This document shows positions 1 to 7,043 of a stretch of 24,881 bases of DNA, piece by piece. Position 1 is the first letter of the stretch, and each line of letters begins with the position of its first letter. The notes beneath the pieces were generated by a model. It was not told where the DNA came from and searched no databases. It was given only the letters and a program-made list of their open reading frames with translations. A program made the translations under genes and the position numbers. Source of the stretch: JABSOG01 sp041583135 (GTDB lineage Bacteria > Pseudomonadota > Gammaproteobacteria > Enterobacterales > Alteromonadaceae); assembly GCA_041583135.1 (NCBI GenBank), contig JBFHGJ010000086.1, forward strand, positions 1 to 24,881, written 5' to 3'.

Positions 1-155
1 GTGCCGTTTAAATCGATTTCGACCAATGCAAAGTTGCTTTCCATCCAGCTGATGGTCGGTTGACCCGGCGCCGCTTGGGCATGGATACTGCTTAGCAGAC
101 CCAATGCACTCAATACGCCGGTGGTGATGGTTTTAGGTGTAAGAATACCCCTCAT
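1..155 (-). CDS. chiA: Chitinase A, GH18 family, N-terminal fragment (runs off the window)
   Basis: Only the first 51 codons are present. They encode a Sec signal peptide (charged MRG start, hydrophobic stretch, cleavage near HAQA-APG) and then APGQPTISWMESNFALVEID. This closely matches what I remember of the start of the mature ChiA fibronectin-like domain in Serratia and Vibrio (APGKPTIAWG...FAIVEVD). Enzymes of this family are secreted and hydrolyse chitin to chitobiose, but the catalytic barrel is outside the window. The ATG follows a clear AGGAG 7 bases upstream. The two TGACA-type palindromes upstream fit control by amino-sugar availability. The signal peptide and first residues are clear; the chitinase call depends on family recall, and another secreted protein with this N-terminal domain cannot be excluded. 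Confidence 0.75.
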   Translation of the reverse strand, partial: MRGILTPKTITTGVLSALGLLSSIHAQAAPGQPTISWMESNFALVEIDLNG

Positions 156-217
156 TGTCTCGCTCCTGTTATTTTTGTTGTTCAAGCCGGTTCAACTGAA
201 CAGCGACGTCAGCACAT

Positions 218-231
218 AGACAGCGTTGTCA
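218..231. promoter_or_regulatory. LacI-family operator, proximal to chiA (NagR-like)
   Basis: The sequence is AGACAGCGTTGTCA, matching the palindrome TGACA-N4-TGTCA at all but the first base. It shares a 13-base core with the second copy near 315. It lies 63 bases upstream of the chiA start. LacI-family regulators bind such even palindromes, and the motif resembles the N-acetylglucosamine regulator NagR site described for Shewanella. That comparison is from memory. Confidence 0.6.
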
Positions 232-314
232 TTTTTTAACGCGCAATTGAAACTGCTTTGTTGTTTTTATGGTTTAGATTTTTTGATAGTTCAACTTGTG
301 GTAGCTCGCTCGAA

Positions 315-330
315 TTGACAGCGTTGTCAA
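315..330. promoter_or_regulatory. LacI-family operator, distal to chiA (NagR-like)
   Basis: TTGACAGCGTTGTCAA has perfect 6-base arms around the 4-base centre GCGT. It is centred about 98 bases upstream of the proximal copy, a distance at which two LacI-type dimers could cooperate by looping. On the minus strand its arm also reads TTGACA, a perfect -35 hexamer, but no good -10 follows at 16-18 bases. Confidence 0.65.
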
Positions 331-404
331 ATCGGCTTGACGAAATACTAGACCAGCTTAGTGGGTTATTCAAGCAAATTCTGTGAGATTGTTAAGACAA
401 TGTA

Positions 405-478
405 CCTAAGCAATCAAATTAAGATCTGCCTTGCTTAGGCATAAAAGACTGGATGGCAGCTCAACAAGAGCCTAAGCA
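405..478. repeat. Three-segment alternative inverted repeat
   Basis: CCTAAGCAA at 405-413, TTGCTTAGGC at 431-440 and GCCTAAGCA at 470-478 form two perfect 9-bp pairings that share the middle segment. The middle segment can pair with either neighbour but not both. The set begins about 30 bases beyond the stop of the response-regulator gene. No uridine tract follows either stem, so neither is a classical intrinsic terminator. Confidence 0.55.
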
Positions 479-508
479 CTAGGTGAGCCATATGGCTATA
501 AAAGCCGG

Positions 509-1288
509 TTACTTCAACACTTTGAAAATGGCGCTTTCTTTATCGGCGAGCAAACCAAGCAGCTTATCTAAGTTTGCCTGTACAGTCTTATCGACCTTAT
601 CGCCTAAAAACGCCACCGCGACTTCACACTTGCGGGTAGAATGATGAAATGAACGCGACGCTTCGATACGCAAAATCTGCGCAGGTATCGGGCTTATCGA
701 TACCAATCCGATTTCATCGATGTCATCAAACTCCAAGTGCAGCTCACAATCGCCAAACAGCTCGATAGCGGCATTATAGGTTAAGGTCAATAGCCCACCT
801 GAGCGGCTAATATCCACCATTTGCGCATCGAGGTCAACCCCTTTAAACACGCCATGAATACGATGGGTCGGCAACCCGGAAAAGCGCTGGGCGGCACGCC
901 TTTTGGTGCCATTCCAAGCCTTACGCACCGCATCTTCAAACCTTTCCGGCGAAAACGGCTTAACCAAATACTGACTGACCCCTTGCTGAATCGAGGTAAC
1001 CACGGCCTCCTTACTGCCGTCGGTAGACATCATGACAAAAGGGATCTCTTTGAGCGCACTGTTTTTACGGATACTGTCGATAAGCGCCAAGCCATCCATG
1101 TGAGACACATGCCACTCACAAATGATGACATCAATTGGTTCTTTTTCCAGAATATCCAACGCTTCTAGGCCATTTTTAGCCGTTAAGATCAAGCCGGGCT
1201 CACAGCCAATTCGTTTGACCAAGATTTTGGCGATGGCATTTTTTATGATTTTGCTCTCATCGACCAATAAAAATCGGGCGTTACGCAA
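509..1288 (-). CDS. REC-PilZ response regulator with Glu at the phospho-acceptor site
   Basis: The protein has 259 residues. Residues 5-125 form a CheY-like receiver with the acidic pair D10/E11, T89 and K110 (YLVKPF). The phospho-acceptor position reads ICEWHVSHMDG, so the usual Asp is E58 (codon GAG at 1115-1117). Residues 128-250 match PilZ, a c-di-GMP-binding fold, with R131-x3-R135 and D159-x-S161-x2-G164. The start is TTG, preceded by AGGAG 6 bases upstream at 1295-1299; no ATG or GTG fits. It sits 80 bases downstream of the GNAT gene on the same strand and may be co-transcribed with it. By family it should couple a signalling input to c-di-GMP, for example in motility, adhesion or biofilm. 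Phosphorylation at the normal site looks impossible, so the receiver may be locked in one state. Confidence 0.85.
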   Translation of the reverse strand: MRNARFLLVDESKIIKNAIAKILVKRIGCEPGLILTAKNGLEALDILEKEPIDVIICEWHVSHMDGLALIDSIRKNSALKEIPFVMMSTDGSKEAVVTSIQQGVSQYLVKPFSPERFEDAVRKAWNGTKRRAAQRFSGLPTHRIHGVFKGVDLDAQMVDISRSGGLLTLTYNAAIELFGDCELHLEFDDIDEIGLVSISPIPAQILRIEASRSFHHSTRKCEVAVAFLGDKVDKTVQANLDKLLGLLADKESAIFKVLK

Positions 1289-1368
1289 TGGGATCTCCTA
1301 ATGGATTGCTTTTGTTGTTCAATTAAAGTCTAGCTGCCAAGGGGCTTTTTGCCAGTCGAGGATCACGA

Positions 1369-2448
1369 CTAATCTTGCGCCAGCAATTCATTGCCGACAT
1401 CGGTATAGCGCATCAACCTGCTCAGCTCACTTTGAATCGCCTTTAGAGGTCTTTCTTGACCGCGATAAAAGTACAGCTGCGACTGATTGGGTTTAGCCAA
1501 CTTAAAAGGCAAAGGCCTAAATCCCATTTTACTCAACGCCTTTTGCGAGGGCAGATTGTAATCAAACACTTTGGCATAGCAACTTTGCAGGTTTAAGTAA
1601 CGTTCGGCCAACGACAGCATTAACAATACCGCCTTTGGACCATAACCGCCACCTTGGAAGTCTTGCCCGAGCCAATAGTAAATATACCCGGCACCTTCTC
1701 TAACTTCGATGCTGACGCTGCCTATCATGCCATAACGGCGATGGCAGACAGCAAAAAGCCATTTTGCCGGATTGCTTTGTTCCACGCTCAACCAGTCAAA
1801 CCATTGTTCATCACCGGCAAAATCAGGCAGATTGCACAAGGCGGCGATTTGTGGATCGTGATAAACCCAGCAAAACGACGCCAAGTGCTGATCTTCAAGG
1901 GGGGTTAGATGAATGTCGCCATCAGTCAGTTCAGACTCACTGAATTGACAATTTAAGCTGTCGCGTTCAAGCTGGGCATAAAAGTGATGTACCGGACTTT
2001 GCGGCTCAACCTGTTTGAGATAAGGTTCTAGCCCCTGCTTGGCTTGTTCAAATTGACCCATTTGCCACAGGGCAACGGCACGTTGCAAACACTCGACTTC
2101 AACTTGCGGATCTGTCCTTTGGCAGTTATCCAGCAGTTGATGAAAATAGCCGATACTTGGCCAGTCACATAACCGATAAGCGACCTCCGCCATCGCCACA
2201 ATAATTGGCTCAAGCGCCTGTTGTGGCCAACGGCTGTCTTTAAAGCAAATAGGCCCATCGGCACTGAGCTGAATATTGCATTGGGTCCACTGTTGTAACG
2301 CCGACATCCAATATAATCTGTCTTTTGGAGAGATCTCTGCACTGAGCAGTTGATGTAAATGGTCGTACCATTTCTGTGGCGAGACGTTTTGCCACTGAAC
2401 GCTCAGTGACTGTGCCTCAGATGAAGGCTCAGGCTTTGCTGCTGTCAT
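1369..2448 (-). CDS. GNAT-family N-acetyltransferase with helical N-terminal region
   Basis: The product has 359 residues from this start. The C-terminal part, about residues 180-320, looks like a RimJ/RimL-type GNAT domain. It has the acetyl-CoA pyrophosphate-loop motif Q-x-x-G-x-G as QGGGYG (residues 265-270), the DYNLPSQKALSKMGF segment near 296-310, and the beta-bulge region GMIGSVSIE. The N-terminal 170 residues are helical and Trp/Leu/Gln-rich, with weak TPR character (WQMGQFEQAKQGLEPYL); I do not recognise them. The acceptor substrate is unknown. I chose the ATG at 2448 because GAGGA lies 10 bases upstream and the following sequence looks like an ordinary N-terminus. An in-frame ATG at 2517 would add 23 residues. 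It is upstream of, and on the same strand as, the REC-PilZ gene. Confidence 0.75.
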   Translation of the reverse strand: MTAAKPEPSSEAQSLSVQWQNVSPQKWYDHLHQLLSAEISPKDRLYWMSALQQWTQCNIQLSADGPICFKDSRWPQQALEPIIVAMAEVAYRLCDWPSIGYFHQLLDNCQRTDPQVEVECLQRAVALWQMGQFEQAKQGLEPYLKQVEPQSPVHHFYAQLERDSLNCQFSESELTDGDIHLTPLEDQHLASFCWVYHDPQIAALCNLPDFAGDEQWFDWLSVEQSNPAKWLFAVCHRRYGMIGSVSIEVREGAGYIYYWLGQDFQGGGYGPKAVLLMLSLAERYLNLQSCYAKVFDYNLPSQKALSKMGFRPLPFKLAKPNQSQLYFYRGQERPLKAIQSELSRLMRYTDVGNELLAQD

Positions 2449-2698
2449 TGTTGTTATGTCCTCGATTGAGTGCCCAAAGGCTCTCACTATTCTCACCGCC
2501 AGCAAACATTGATGCAACCCCAGTTCACGGCAATTCGCGTTAAATTTAATCAGTTGTACGGTTCTCTCCCAATTGTATTGACTAAATCTCGGTCATTGAG
2601 GTAAGCAAGCAGTCGCTCTATGACGACAAACCAAGGATTTAATGATAGAATCGCCCCCATCATTTTGCATAACAACCACATTTAAGAGCAAATTCAAT

Positions 2699-3415
2699 AT
2701 GGGTAGAAGTTTTGAGAACCGTAAGGCGGCTATGGCCAAAACCCATGGCGCCAAAACCAAAGTTTACTCCAAATACGGTAAAGAATTATATGTCTGTGCC
2801 AAAAACGGCAGTCCTGATCCGGACGCCAACTTGGCCTTACGTCGATTGATCGAAAAAGCCAAGAAAGACCAAGTACCAGCGCACGTCATCGAACGCGCCT
2901 TAGACAAAGCCAAAGGCGGCGGCGGTGAAGACTACTCGGCTGCACGTTACGAAGGCTTTGGTCCAGGTAACTGCATGGTCATAGTCGATTGTTTGACCGA
3001 CAACAACAACCGCACCATCATGGAAGTGCGTAATTGCTTTACCAAAACCAATTCTAAAATCGGTGCGCCAGGCTCTGTCGCCCACATGTTTGACCATGTT
3101 GCCATTTTTGTGTTTAAACATGACGATGAAGAAGCAGTATTAGAAGCATTGATGGAAGGCGATGTCGATGTCTCCGACATTCAAAACGAAGATGGCATGA
3201 TCAGTGTCTACGCGCCGCACACCGAGTTTTATAAAGCCAAAACCGCGCTTACCGATGCATTCGGCGAGCTTGAGTTTGAGGTTGACGAGATCACCTTTGA
3301 GCCGCAGACCACAGTTGCTATTGAAGGGGATGACATTCCGGTGTTTGAAAAATTCATAGCAATGCTGAACGATTGCGATGACGTACAAGAAGTGTATCAC
3401 AACGCCGAGTGCTAA
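2699..3415 (+). CDS. YebC/PmpR/TACO1-family protein (YeeN-like paralog)
   Basis: The product has 238 residues, typical for the family. The N-terminus MGRSFENRKAAMAKTHGAKTKVYSKYGKELY, the segment ALDKAKGG, and YEGFGPGNCMVIVDCLTDNNNRT are hallmark YebC-family features. The MGR start and KVYSKYGKELYVCAKNGSPDPDAN resemble E. coli YeeN more than the canonical RuvC-linked YebC (MAGHSKW). Family members act as transcriptional regulators or as translation factors that relieve stalling at proline stretches; which applies here is not visible. I chose the ATG at 2699 over the in-frame ATG at 2642 because homology begins at MGR. Also, a TAGAAT -10-like hexamer at 2645-2650 would place transcription start inside the longer version. 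AAGAG lies 10 bases upstream. It is monocistronic and divergent from the GNAT gene. Confidence 0.88.
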   Translation: MGRSFENRKAAMAKTHGAKTKVYSKYGKELYVCAKNGSPDPDANLALRRLIEKAKKDQVPAHVIERALDKAKGGGGEDYSAARYEGFGPGNCMVIVDCLTDNNNRTIMEVRNCFTKTNSKIGAPGSVAHMFDHVAIFVFKHDDEEAVLEALMEGDVDVSDIQNEDGMISVYAPHTEFYKAKTALTDAFGELEFEVDEITFEPQTTVAIEGDDIPVFEKFIAMLNDCDDVQEVYHNAEC

Positions 3416-3426
3416 ATTTTTGAGTG

Positions 3427-4059
3427 CTATATTTTTTTAGCAATTCGCAACAGGCTGGATTTGATTTTTAGACCACTGTCGTTTAATGCCTCAGTATTGA
3501 CATAAATCTTCATCCGGCCTCTTTCTTCAATAAAGGCCAACATGGCGCCTTTATATAACTCTTCCATTGAATCACCAATAGTTAATATGTTGGCTTTAGC
3601 CGCCCGACTGACCAAAGCTTGCGCTTGGCGCTCGTCTAACCCGGCAAGATAAAAAATATGGCAACCTTTTGGTAATGGCGCCACATCAAGATTGTTGATG
3701 GCATATTCTCTTAAGGTAAAGGTTCTGCCACCAGCTTCACGCCCACTGAGTAGATTCAAATAGGGCCTTAGCTGGTTCAATTCTTCAAGGTTGCTTGCCA
3801 AAACGCAAAGATTGTAAGGGGCTTTGGTGGTTTCAAAGGCACTGGCCTGCCAGTAGACGTAGGCGGTGATCTTGCTCAAGAGCACGGCGCGGATGTAGTT
3901 GGGGTGTTTCTTATCTAAAGTCGTATCGTCTTTGATTGACGGATCATTTTCGCTGAGCACCTGAGCAGGTTTGGCCACAGCGCTAGCGGCGCTTAACACC
4001 CCAGTTAGGGTAAACGACACGACAATCGCCATAATCCAGTTCAGATCTCTGCTTAGCAT
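3427..4059 (-). CDS. YfiR-family (DUF4154) periplasmic protein
   Basis: The product has 210 residues from the chosen ATG. A signal peptide (WIMAIVVSFTLTGVLSAASAVA) is followed by the YfiR core: YIRAVLLSKITAYVYWQ, NLCVLASN, GCHIFYLAG, ILTIGDS, AMLAFIEERGRMKIYVNTEALNDSGLKIKSSLLRIAKK. In Pseudomonas, YfiR is a periplasmic repressor of the membrane diguanylate cyclase YfiN. Here no GGDEF gene is adjacent, so the partner is elsewhere or the role differs. Two cysteines, in LCVLA and GCHIF, could form the redox-sensitive disulfide known for the family. Alternative starts are a GTG at 4116 and an ATG at 4032; the signal peptide is intact with 4059 or 4032. It is separated by 168 bases from the upstream cupin gene and probably has its own promoter. 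Confidence 0.8.
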   Translation of the reverse strand: MLSRDLNWIMAIVVSFTLTGVLSAASAVAKPAQVLSENDPSIKDDTTLDKKHPNYIRAVLLSKITAYVYWQASAFETTKAPYNLCVLASNLEELNQLRPYLNLLSGREAGGRTFTLREYAINNLDVAPLPKGCHIFYLAGLDERQAQALVSRAAKANILTIGDSMEELYKGAMLAFIEERGRMKIYVNTEALNDSGLKIKSSLLRIAKKI

Positions 4060-4165
4060 GTATTTTGCGAACACTCCCGAAACTACCCTGTACTTTTTGT
4101 TTCCCAGGCAAGCCACAATGCGCTCAACAACACTTGCCCCTACGTTTTTTAGACCGCATTAGCTC

Positions 4166-4174
4166 AGTATAGCA
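4166..4174 (-). promoter_or_regulatory. Possible extended -10 promoter for the YfiR-like gene
   Basis: The minus strand reads TGC-TATACT, an extended -10 element, about 107 bases upstream of the chosen ATG. No good -35 is present; the hexamer at 17 bases is TTATAC. Extended -10 promoters tolerate this, so the call is tentative. Confidence 0.35.
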
Positions 4175-4227
4175 CCGAGCAGGCAAAAGTATAATTAACC
4201 CACCACCAGGCTAAAATGATGAAAAAC

Positions 4228-4650
4228 TCACTCGTCTTGCTGCTTTTGTGCTGTTTTGACCCAAACCCTATCTTTGCCGAAAAACTGTGGCGCTTGAATC
4301 GACAGCACTTTGAGCGGATTGCTTGAGGTAACCTCAACTGAATGCACTGCCCCTTGCGGGATTTTGACATAGTGCCCGGGGGCAATTTTGGTCGTAACAC
4401 CCTCTAGGGTAAAAACCCCCTCACCTTCCAATACATAGACGGTTTCTGTGTGTTTAAGGTGTTTGTGCGGCGGAACACCTTTTTTGATAAACACGATAAA
4501 GTCACTGGCCTGTTTGCTATCGCCCAGCTTGTGAACATAAACATTGTCGGTTTCTGGCGGCATTTCAACATCTTGCAAAAAAACGCCGTCGGCGGCTGTG
4601 TGAGTGGCAAAGCAGAACAAAGTCACAGCAATTATACGGTTGTAATTCAT
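4228..4650 (-). CDS. Secreted or periplasmic single-domain cupin protein
   Basis: The product has 140 residues. An N-terminal signal peptide (NRIIAVTLFCFATHTAA-DG) is followed by one cupin barrel. Motif 1 is PPHKHLKHTETVYVLEGEG with likely metal ligands H62, H64 and E69; motif 2 is PGHYVKIPQGAVHSV with H103. All four ligands are present, so it probably binds a divalent metal. Cupins of this size include isomerases, dioxygenases and non-enzymatic sensors, and no substrate can be read from the sequence. It is divergent from csdA across a 124-base intergenic region and upstream of the YfiR-like gene on the same strand. The Shine-Dalgarno sequence is weak. Confidence 0.8.
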   Translation of the reverse strand: MNYNRIIAVTLFCFATHTAADGVFLQDVEMPPETDNVYVHKLGDSKQASDFIVFIKKGVPPHKHLKHTETVYVLEGEGVFTLEGVTTKIAPGHYVKIPQGAVHSVEVTSSNPLKVLSIQAPQFFGKDRVWVKTAQKQQDE

Positions 4651-4708
4651 CTTGATTTCTTGGCATTTTGGATATTATGGCGATAAACATAGCCCAAGCA
4701 GATTATTT

Positions 4709-4730
4709 GTAAACTGATTTACGCTATAAT
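4709..4730 (+). promoter_or_regulatory. Promoter of csdA with overlapping palindrome
   Basis: A perfect TATAAT at 4725-4730 lies 45 bases upstream of the csdA ATG. Just before it is the inverted repeat GTAAA-CTGA-TTTAC (4709-4722), in the spacer where a regulator could block or remodel the promoter. No strong -35 is visible; the best hexamer is TTATTT at a 16-base spacing. Confidence 0.45.
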
Positions 4731-4774
4731 CCGCCGCAACAGTGGATTTTTAACCGGATCACCAAAGCTTTATC

Positions 4775-6004
4775 ATGATAAATGAGCAACAAATCGAACG
4801 GATCGCCAGAGACTTTGCCATCCTTGACCAACTCGCGCCAAGTGAGGCGCCACTCATTTATCTCGATAATGCGGCAACCACGCAAAAGCCGGCTGTCGTC
4901 ATTAATGCCATCAGCAACTATTACCGCCACTACAATGCCAATGTCCATCGTGGTGCCCACTTTTTAAGTGAAAAGGCCACGGTGGCTTTTGAACAGGCGA
5001 GAAACACCATAGCCCAATGGCTCGGCGCCGCAGCCAGCGAGGAGATCATTTGGACCAAAGGCACCACTGAGGCCATCAATCTGGTGGCCAACAGTTGGGG
5101 ACGATGTGCACTGGCACCGGGAGATCTGATTGTACTGAGTGAAATGGAGCATCACGCCAATATCGTACCGTGGCAACTGGTAGCAGAGGCTACGGGCGCT
5201 CGTATTGCAGCAATAAAACTCACCGCTGACTTTACCTTAGACCAAGCACACTATCGTCAGTTGCTTGAGCAAAAGCCTAAGCTGGTTGCCCTCGCCCACG
5301 TCTCCAATACCCTCGGCACCATCAATCCGATTAAGCAAATGGTCGCACAAGCCAAAGCGGCCGGTGCTGTCACCTTGGTCGATGGCGCGCAGGCTGTCAG
5401 TCACCTGAGCGTCGATGTTCAGCAGCTCGATTGTGATTTTTACGCCTTTTCCGGACACAAGGTTTTTGGTCCAACCGGCATTGGCGTTCTGTACGGCAAA
5501 AAAGCCCTCTTAGATGCTATGCCGCCATGGCAAGGCGGCGGTGAAATGATAACTCAGGTGAGCTTTGCAGGCACCAGCTTTAACCGCTTGCCATTTAAGT
5601 TTGAAGCCGGTACGCCCAATATTGCCGGTGCTATCGGTTTGGCCGCAGCGGTACGCTACCTGCAATCGCTCGATACCAATGCCCTTGAACTCAACCAAAA
5701 AACCCAGTTTAACGCGATATTCGACTGGCTACAGCAAGAGTCGAGGATCACCCTGTTCAGCAGACGTGAAGATAATGTCGGTATCGTGTCCTTTGCGCTC
5801 AACGGTGAACATCACCAAGACATTGGCACCTTACTTGACCAACAAGGCGTCGCAGTCAGAACCGGACATCATTGCACCATGCCGTTGATGAATGTCCTCG
5901 GTGTTAAAGGCACTGTTAGAGCCAGCCTGTCAATTTACAACAGGGCTGAAGATGTCGCCGGATTTATCCGCGCTATGGAAAAAGTTTTGTCGATTTTGGA
6001 CTAA
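4775..6004 (+). CDS. csdA: Cysteine desulfurase, SufS/CsdA type (group II)
   Basis: The product has 409 residues and is a fold-type I PLP enzyme that converts L-cysteine to alanine, leaving a persulfide on the active-site cysteine. Visible features are YLDNAATTQKP at 29-39, H127 (EHHANI) stacking on PLP, D204 and Q207 (VDGAQA), the PLP lysine K229 (SGHKVFGPTG), and catalytic C367 in RTGHHCTMPLM. The spacing around this cysteine is the group II (SufS/CsdA) pattern, not IscS. The adjacent SufE-like gene and absence of sufBCD identify it as CsdA of the Csd system, which supplies sulfur to Fe-S or tRNA (CsdL/TcdA) pathways. csdE starts 4 bases after the stop, so translation is probably coupled. 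Confidence 0.93.
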   Translation: MINEQQIERIARDFAILDQLAPSEAPLIYLDNAATTQKPAVVINAISNYYRHYNANVHRGAHFLSEKATVAFEQARNTIAQWLGAAASEEIIWTKGTTEAINLVANSWGRCALAPGDLIVLSEMEHHANIVPWQLVAEATGARIAAIKLTADFTLDQAHYRQLLEQKPKLVALAHVSNTLGTINPIKQMVAQAKAAGAVTLVDGAQAVSHLSVDVQQLDCDFYAFSGHKVFGPTGIGVLYGKKALLDAMPPWQGGGEMITQVSFAGTSFNRLPFKFEAGTPNIAGAIGLAAAVRYLQSLDTNALELNQKTQFNAIFDWLQQESRITLFSRREDNVGIVSFALNGEHHQDIGTLLDQQGVAVRTGHHCTMPLMNVLGVKGTVRASLSIYNRAEDVAGFIRAMEKVLSILD

Positions 6005-6008
6005 AGTG

Positions 6009-6449
6009 ATGACCGATATATATACCCAATGGCAACAGCAGTTCGTGCTCGATGCCGACAAAATGATAGAAATGTTTACCTTCGCCAAAGGATGGGAAGT
6101 CAAATACCGCCAAATTATGTTGCTAGGCAAACAGCTCCCAGCGCTGCCAGAAGCCGATAAAGATAAGCAATACTTAGTGGAAGGCTGCGAGTCGCAGGTG
6201 TGGTTGCATCACAAACAAGATGATGATGGCAGATATTTGTTTGCCGCCGACGCCGATGCCCGCATTGTTAAGGGCTTGTTGGTCATCGTTATCGCCGCTT
6301 TTAACGGCAAAAGCGCCATTGAAATAGCACAGTTTGACGTAGAGCAGTATTTTGCCCGGCTTGACTTACTTAAGCACCTAAGCCCCTCACGCAGCAATGG
6401 TATTCATGCCATCGTGCAGCAAATCAAAGAGTTAGGCTGCTTGGTGTAG
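6009..6449 (+). CDS. csdE: Sulfur acceptor CsdE (SufE family)
   Basis: The product has 146 residues. C60 in LVEGCESQVWL is the sulfur-accepting cysteine of the SufE/CsdE fold. GLLVIVIAAFNGKS and the C-terminal SPSRSNGIHAIVQQIKEL are also family hallmarks. It accepts persulfide sulfur from CsdA and enhances its desulfurase activity. The ATG directly follows csdA (TAA, then AGTG, then ATG) with little Shine-Dalgarno of its own, as expected for a coupled gene. Its last 18 bases overlap the end of the convergent gene on the opposite strand. Confidence 0.92.
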   Translation: MTDIYTQWQQQFVLDADKMIEMFTFAKGWEVKYRQIMLLGKQLPALPEADKDKQYLVEGCESQVWLHHKQDDDGRYLFAADADARIVKGLLVIVIAAFNGKSAIEIAQFDVEQYFARLDLLKHLSPSRSNGIHAIVQQIKELGCLV

Positions 6450-6929
6450 CTGCTCCAACACTTCATATAAACCGGCGGGATTGTGTTCAAGCTTAGGCGC
6501 GACGCAATCTTGACCGCTTGAAAGTCTCAGCCTGACCACAGGTTCGCAGTTATCAACCACCACGGGATCAATATGCTTGGCGTCATCACTTAGCGCCAAT
6601 GGTTCAGGTCGCAAATAGCCGTTAAGTTTCACCTCCGCCAACCCCTCTGTGTGAAGGTCGATCCCCAACATAATCGATTGTTCCGCACTGCCTTCTACCG
6701 GGTCAAATGGCGTCGGCGGCATCAAGCCGAGCAACATCCTAAGCCGGTCTTCATCCATAGCTTCAGCGCCCACCGAGTCAGGCGGTAAACTAAACTGGGC
6801 ATTATCCAGCGGATTTTGCGACATCATCGCCAACAACATCGCAAAGTCGCCGCTACGGTTGTTTGCGACCGAGCGTGCGAGCTTATCGCCTATATGTAAT
6901 TCGTTGACCAGTATCTGTTCGCTTTGCAT
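6432..6929 (-). CDS. Conserved-looking protein of unknown function, 165 aa
   Basis: I do not recognise this product. It is acidic, soluble and without signal peptide or membrane segment. It is rich in Leu, Asp and Pro (PPDSVGAEAMDEDRLRMLLGLMPPTPFDPVEGS) and has the look of two small beta-rich parts joined by a Met/Pro-rich linker. The start MQSEQILVNELHIGDKLARSV is a plausible N-terminus at an ATG. It converges on csdE and overlaps it by 18 bases at the 3' ends, so its stop lies inside csdE. Codon use and position argue that it is real: the frame is open for 165 codons, fills the space to the tRNA promoter, and no competing plus-strand frame fills it. Confidence 0.65.
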   Translation of the reverse strand: MQSEQILVNELHIGDKLARSVANNRSGDFAMLLAMMSQNPLDNAQFSLPPDSVGAEAMDEDRLRMLLGLMPPTPFDPVEGSAEQSIMLGIDLHTEGLAEVKLNGYLRPEPLALSDDAKHIDPVVVDNCEPVVRLRLSSGQDCVAPKLEHNPAGLYEVLEQLHQAA

Positions 6930-6999
6930 AAAAAACTGTCAGTTAAACGCCGTTAAGCCAGTTAACGGCAAAAATCCTGAAATATTTAGATTTTTTTGC

Positions 7000-7027
7000 T
7001 TTACAGCGGAAAAAATTCTGATAATAT
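7000..7027 (+). promoter_or_regulatory. Promoter of tRNA-Tyr with GC-rich discriminator
   Basis: The -35 is TTTACA (7000-7005) and, after a 16-base spacer, the -10 is TAATAT (7022-7027). The following bases GCGCAGCC form a GC-rich discriminator, the hallmark of stable-RNA promoters under stringent (ppGpp/DksA) control. An A/T-rich stretch upstream (6981-6999) resembles an UP element. Confidence 0.65.
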
Positions 7028-7043
7028 GCGCAGCCTAAGATGT

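Larger units (their letters stand above)
156..508. other. Intergenic regulatory region between chitinase and response-regulator genes
   Basis: No gene was found in these 353 bases. They hold two LacI-type palindromes in the chiA-proximal half and three related 8-9 base segments, able to form alternative hairpins, in the half next to the response-regulator stop codon. Both flanking genes are read on the minus strand, so the region is at once the 3' flank of the response regulator and the 5' flank of chiA. I could not single out one convincing -10 box for chiA. Confidence 0.7.

Noticed and set aside
405..478. Integron attC-like site
   Set aside because: The paired segments lack the attC core consensus (GTTRRRY/RYYYAAC) and no integrase or cassette array is nearby.
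821..1168. 115-codon plus-strand frame opposite the REC-PilZ gene
   Set aside because: The opposite strand encodes recognisable REC and PilZ motifs; this frame has none.
2449..2517. 23-residue N-terminal extension of the GNAT gene
   Set aside because: The sequence is atypical for an N-terminus and the internal ATG has a better placed GAGGA. The longer form remains possible.
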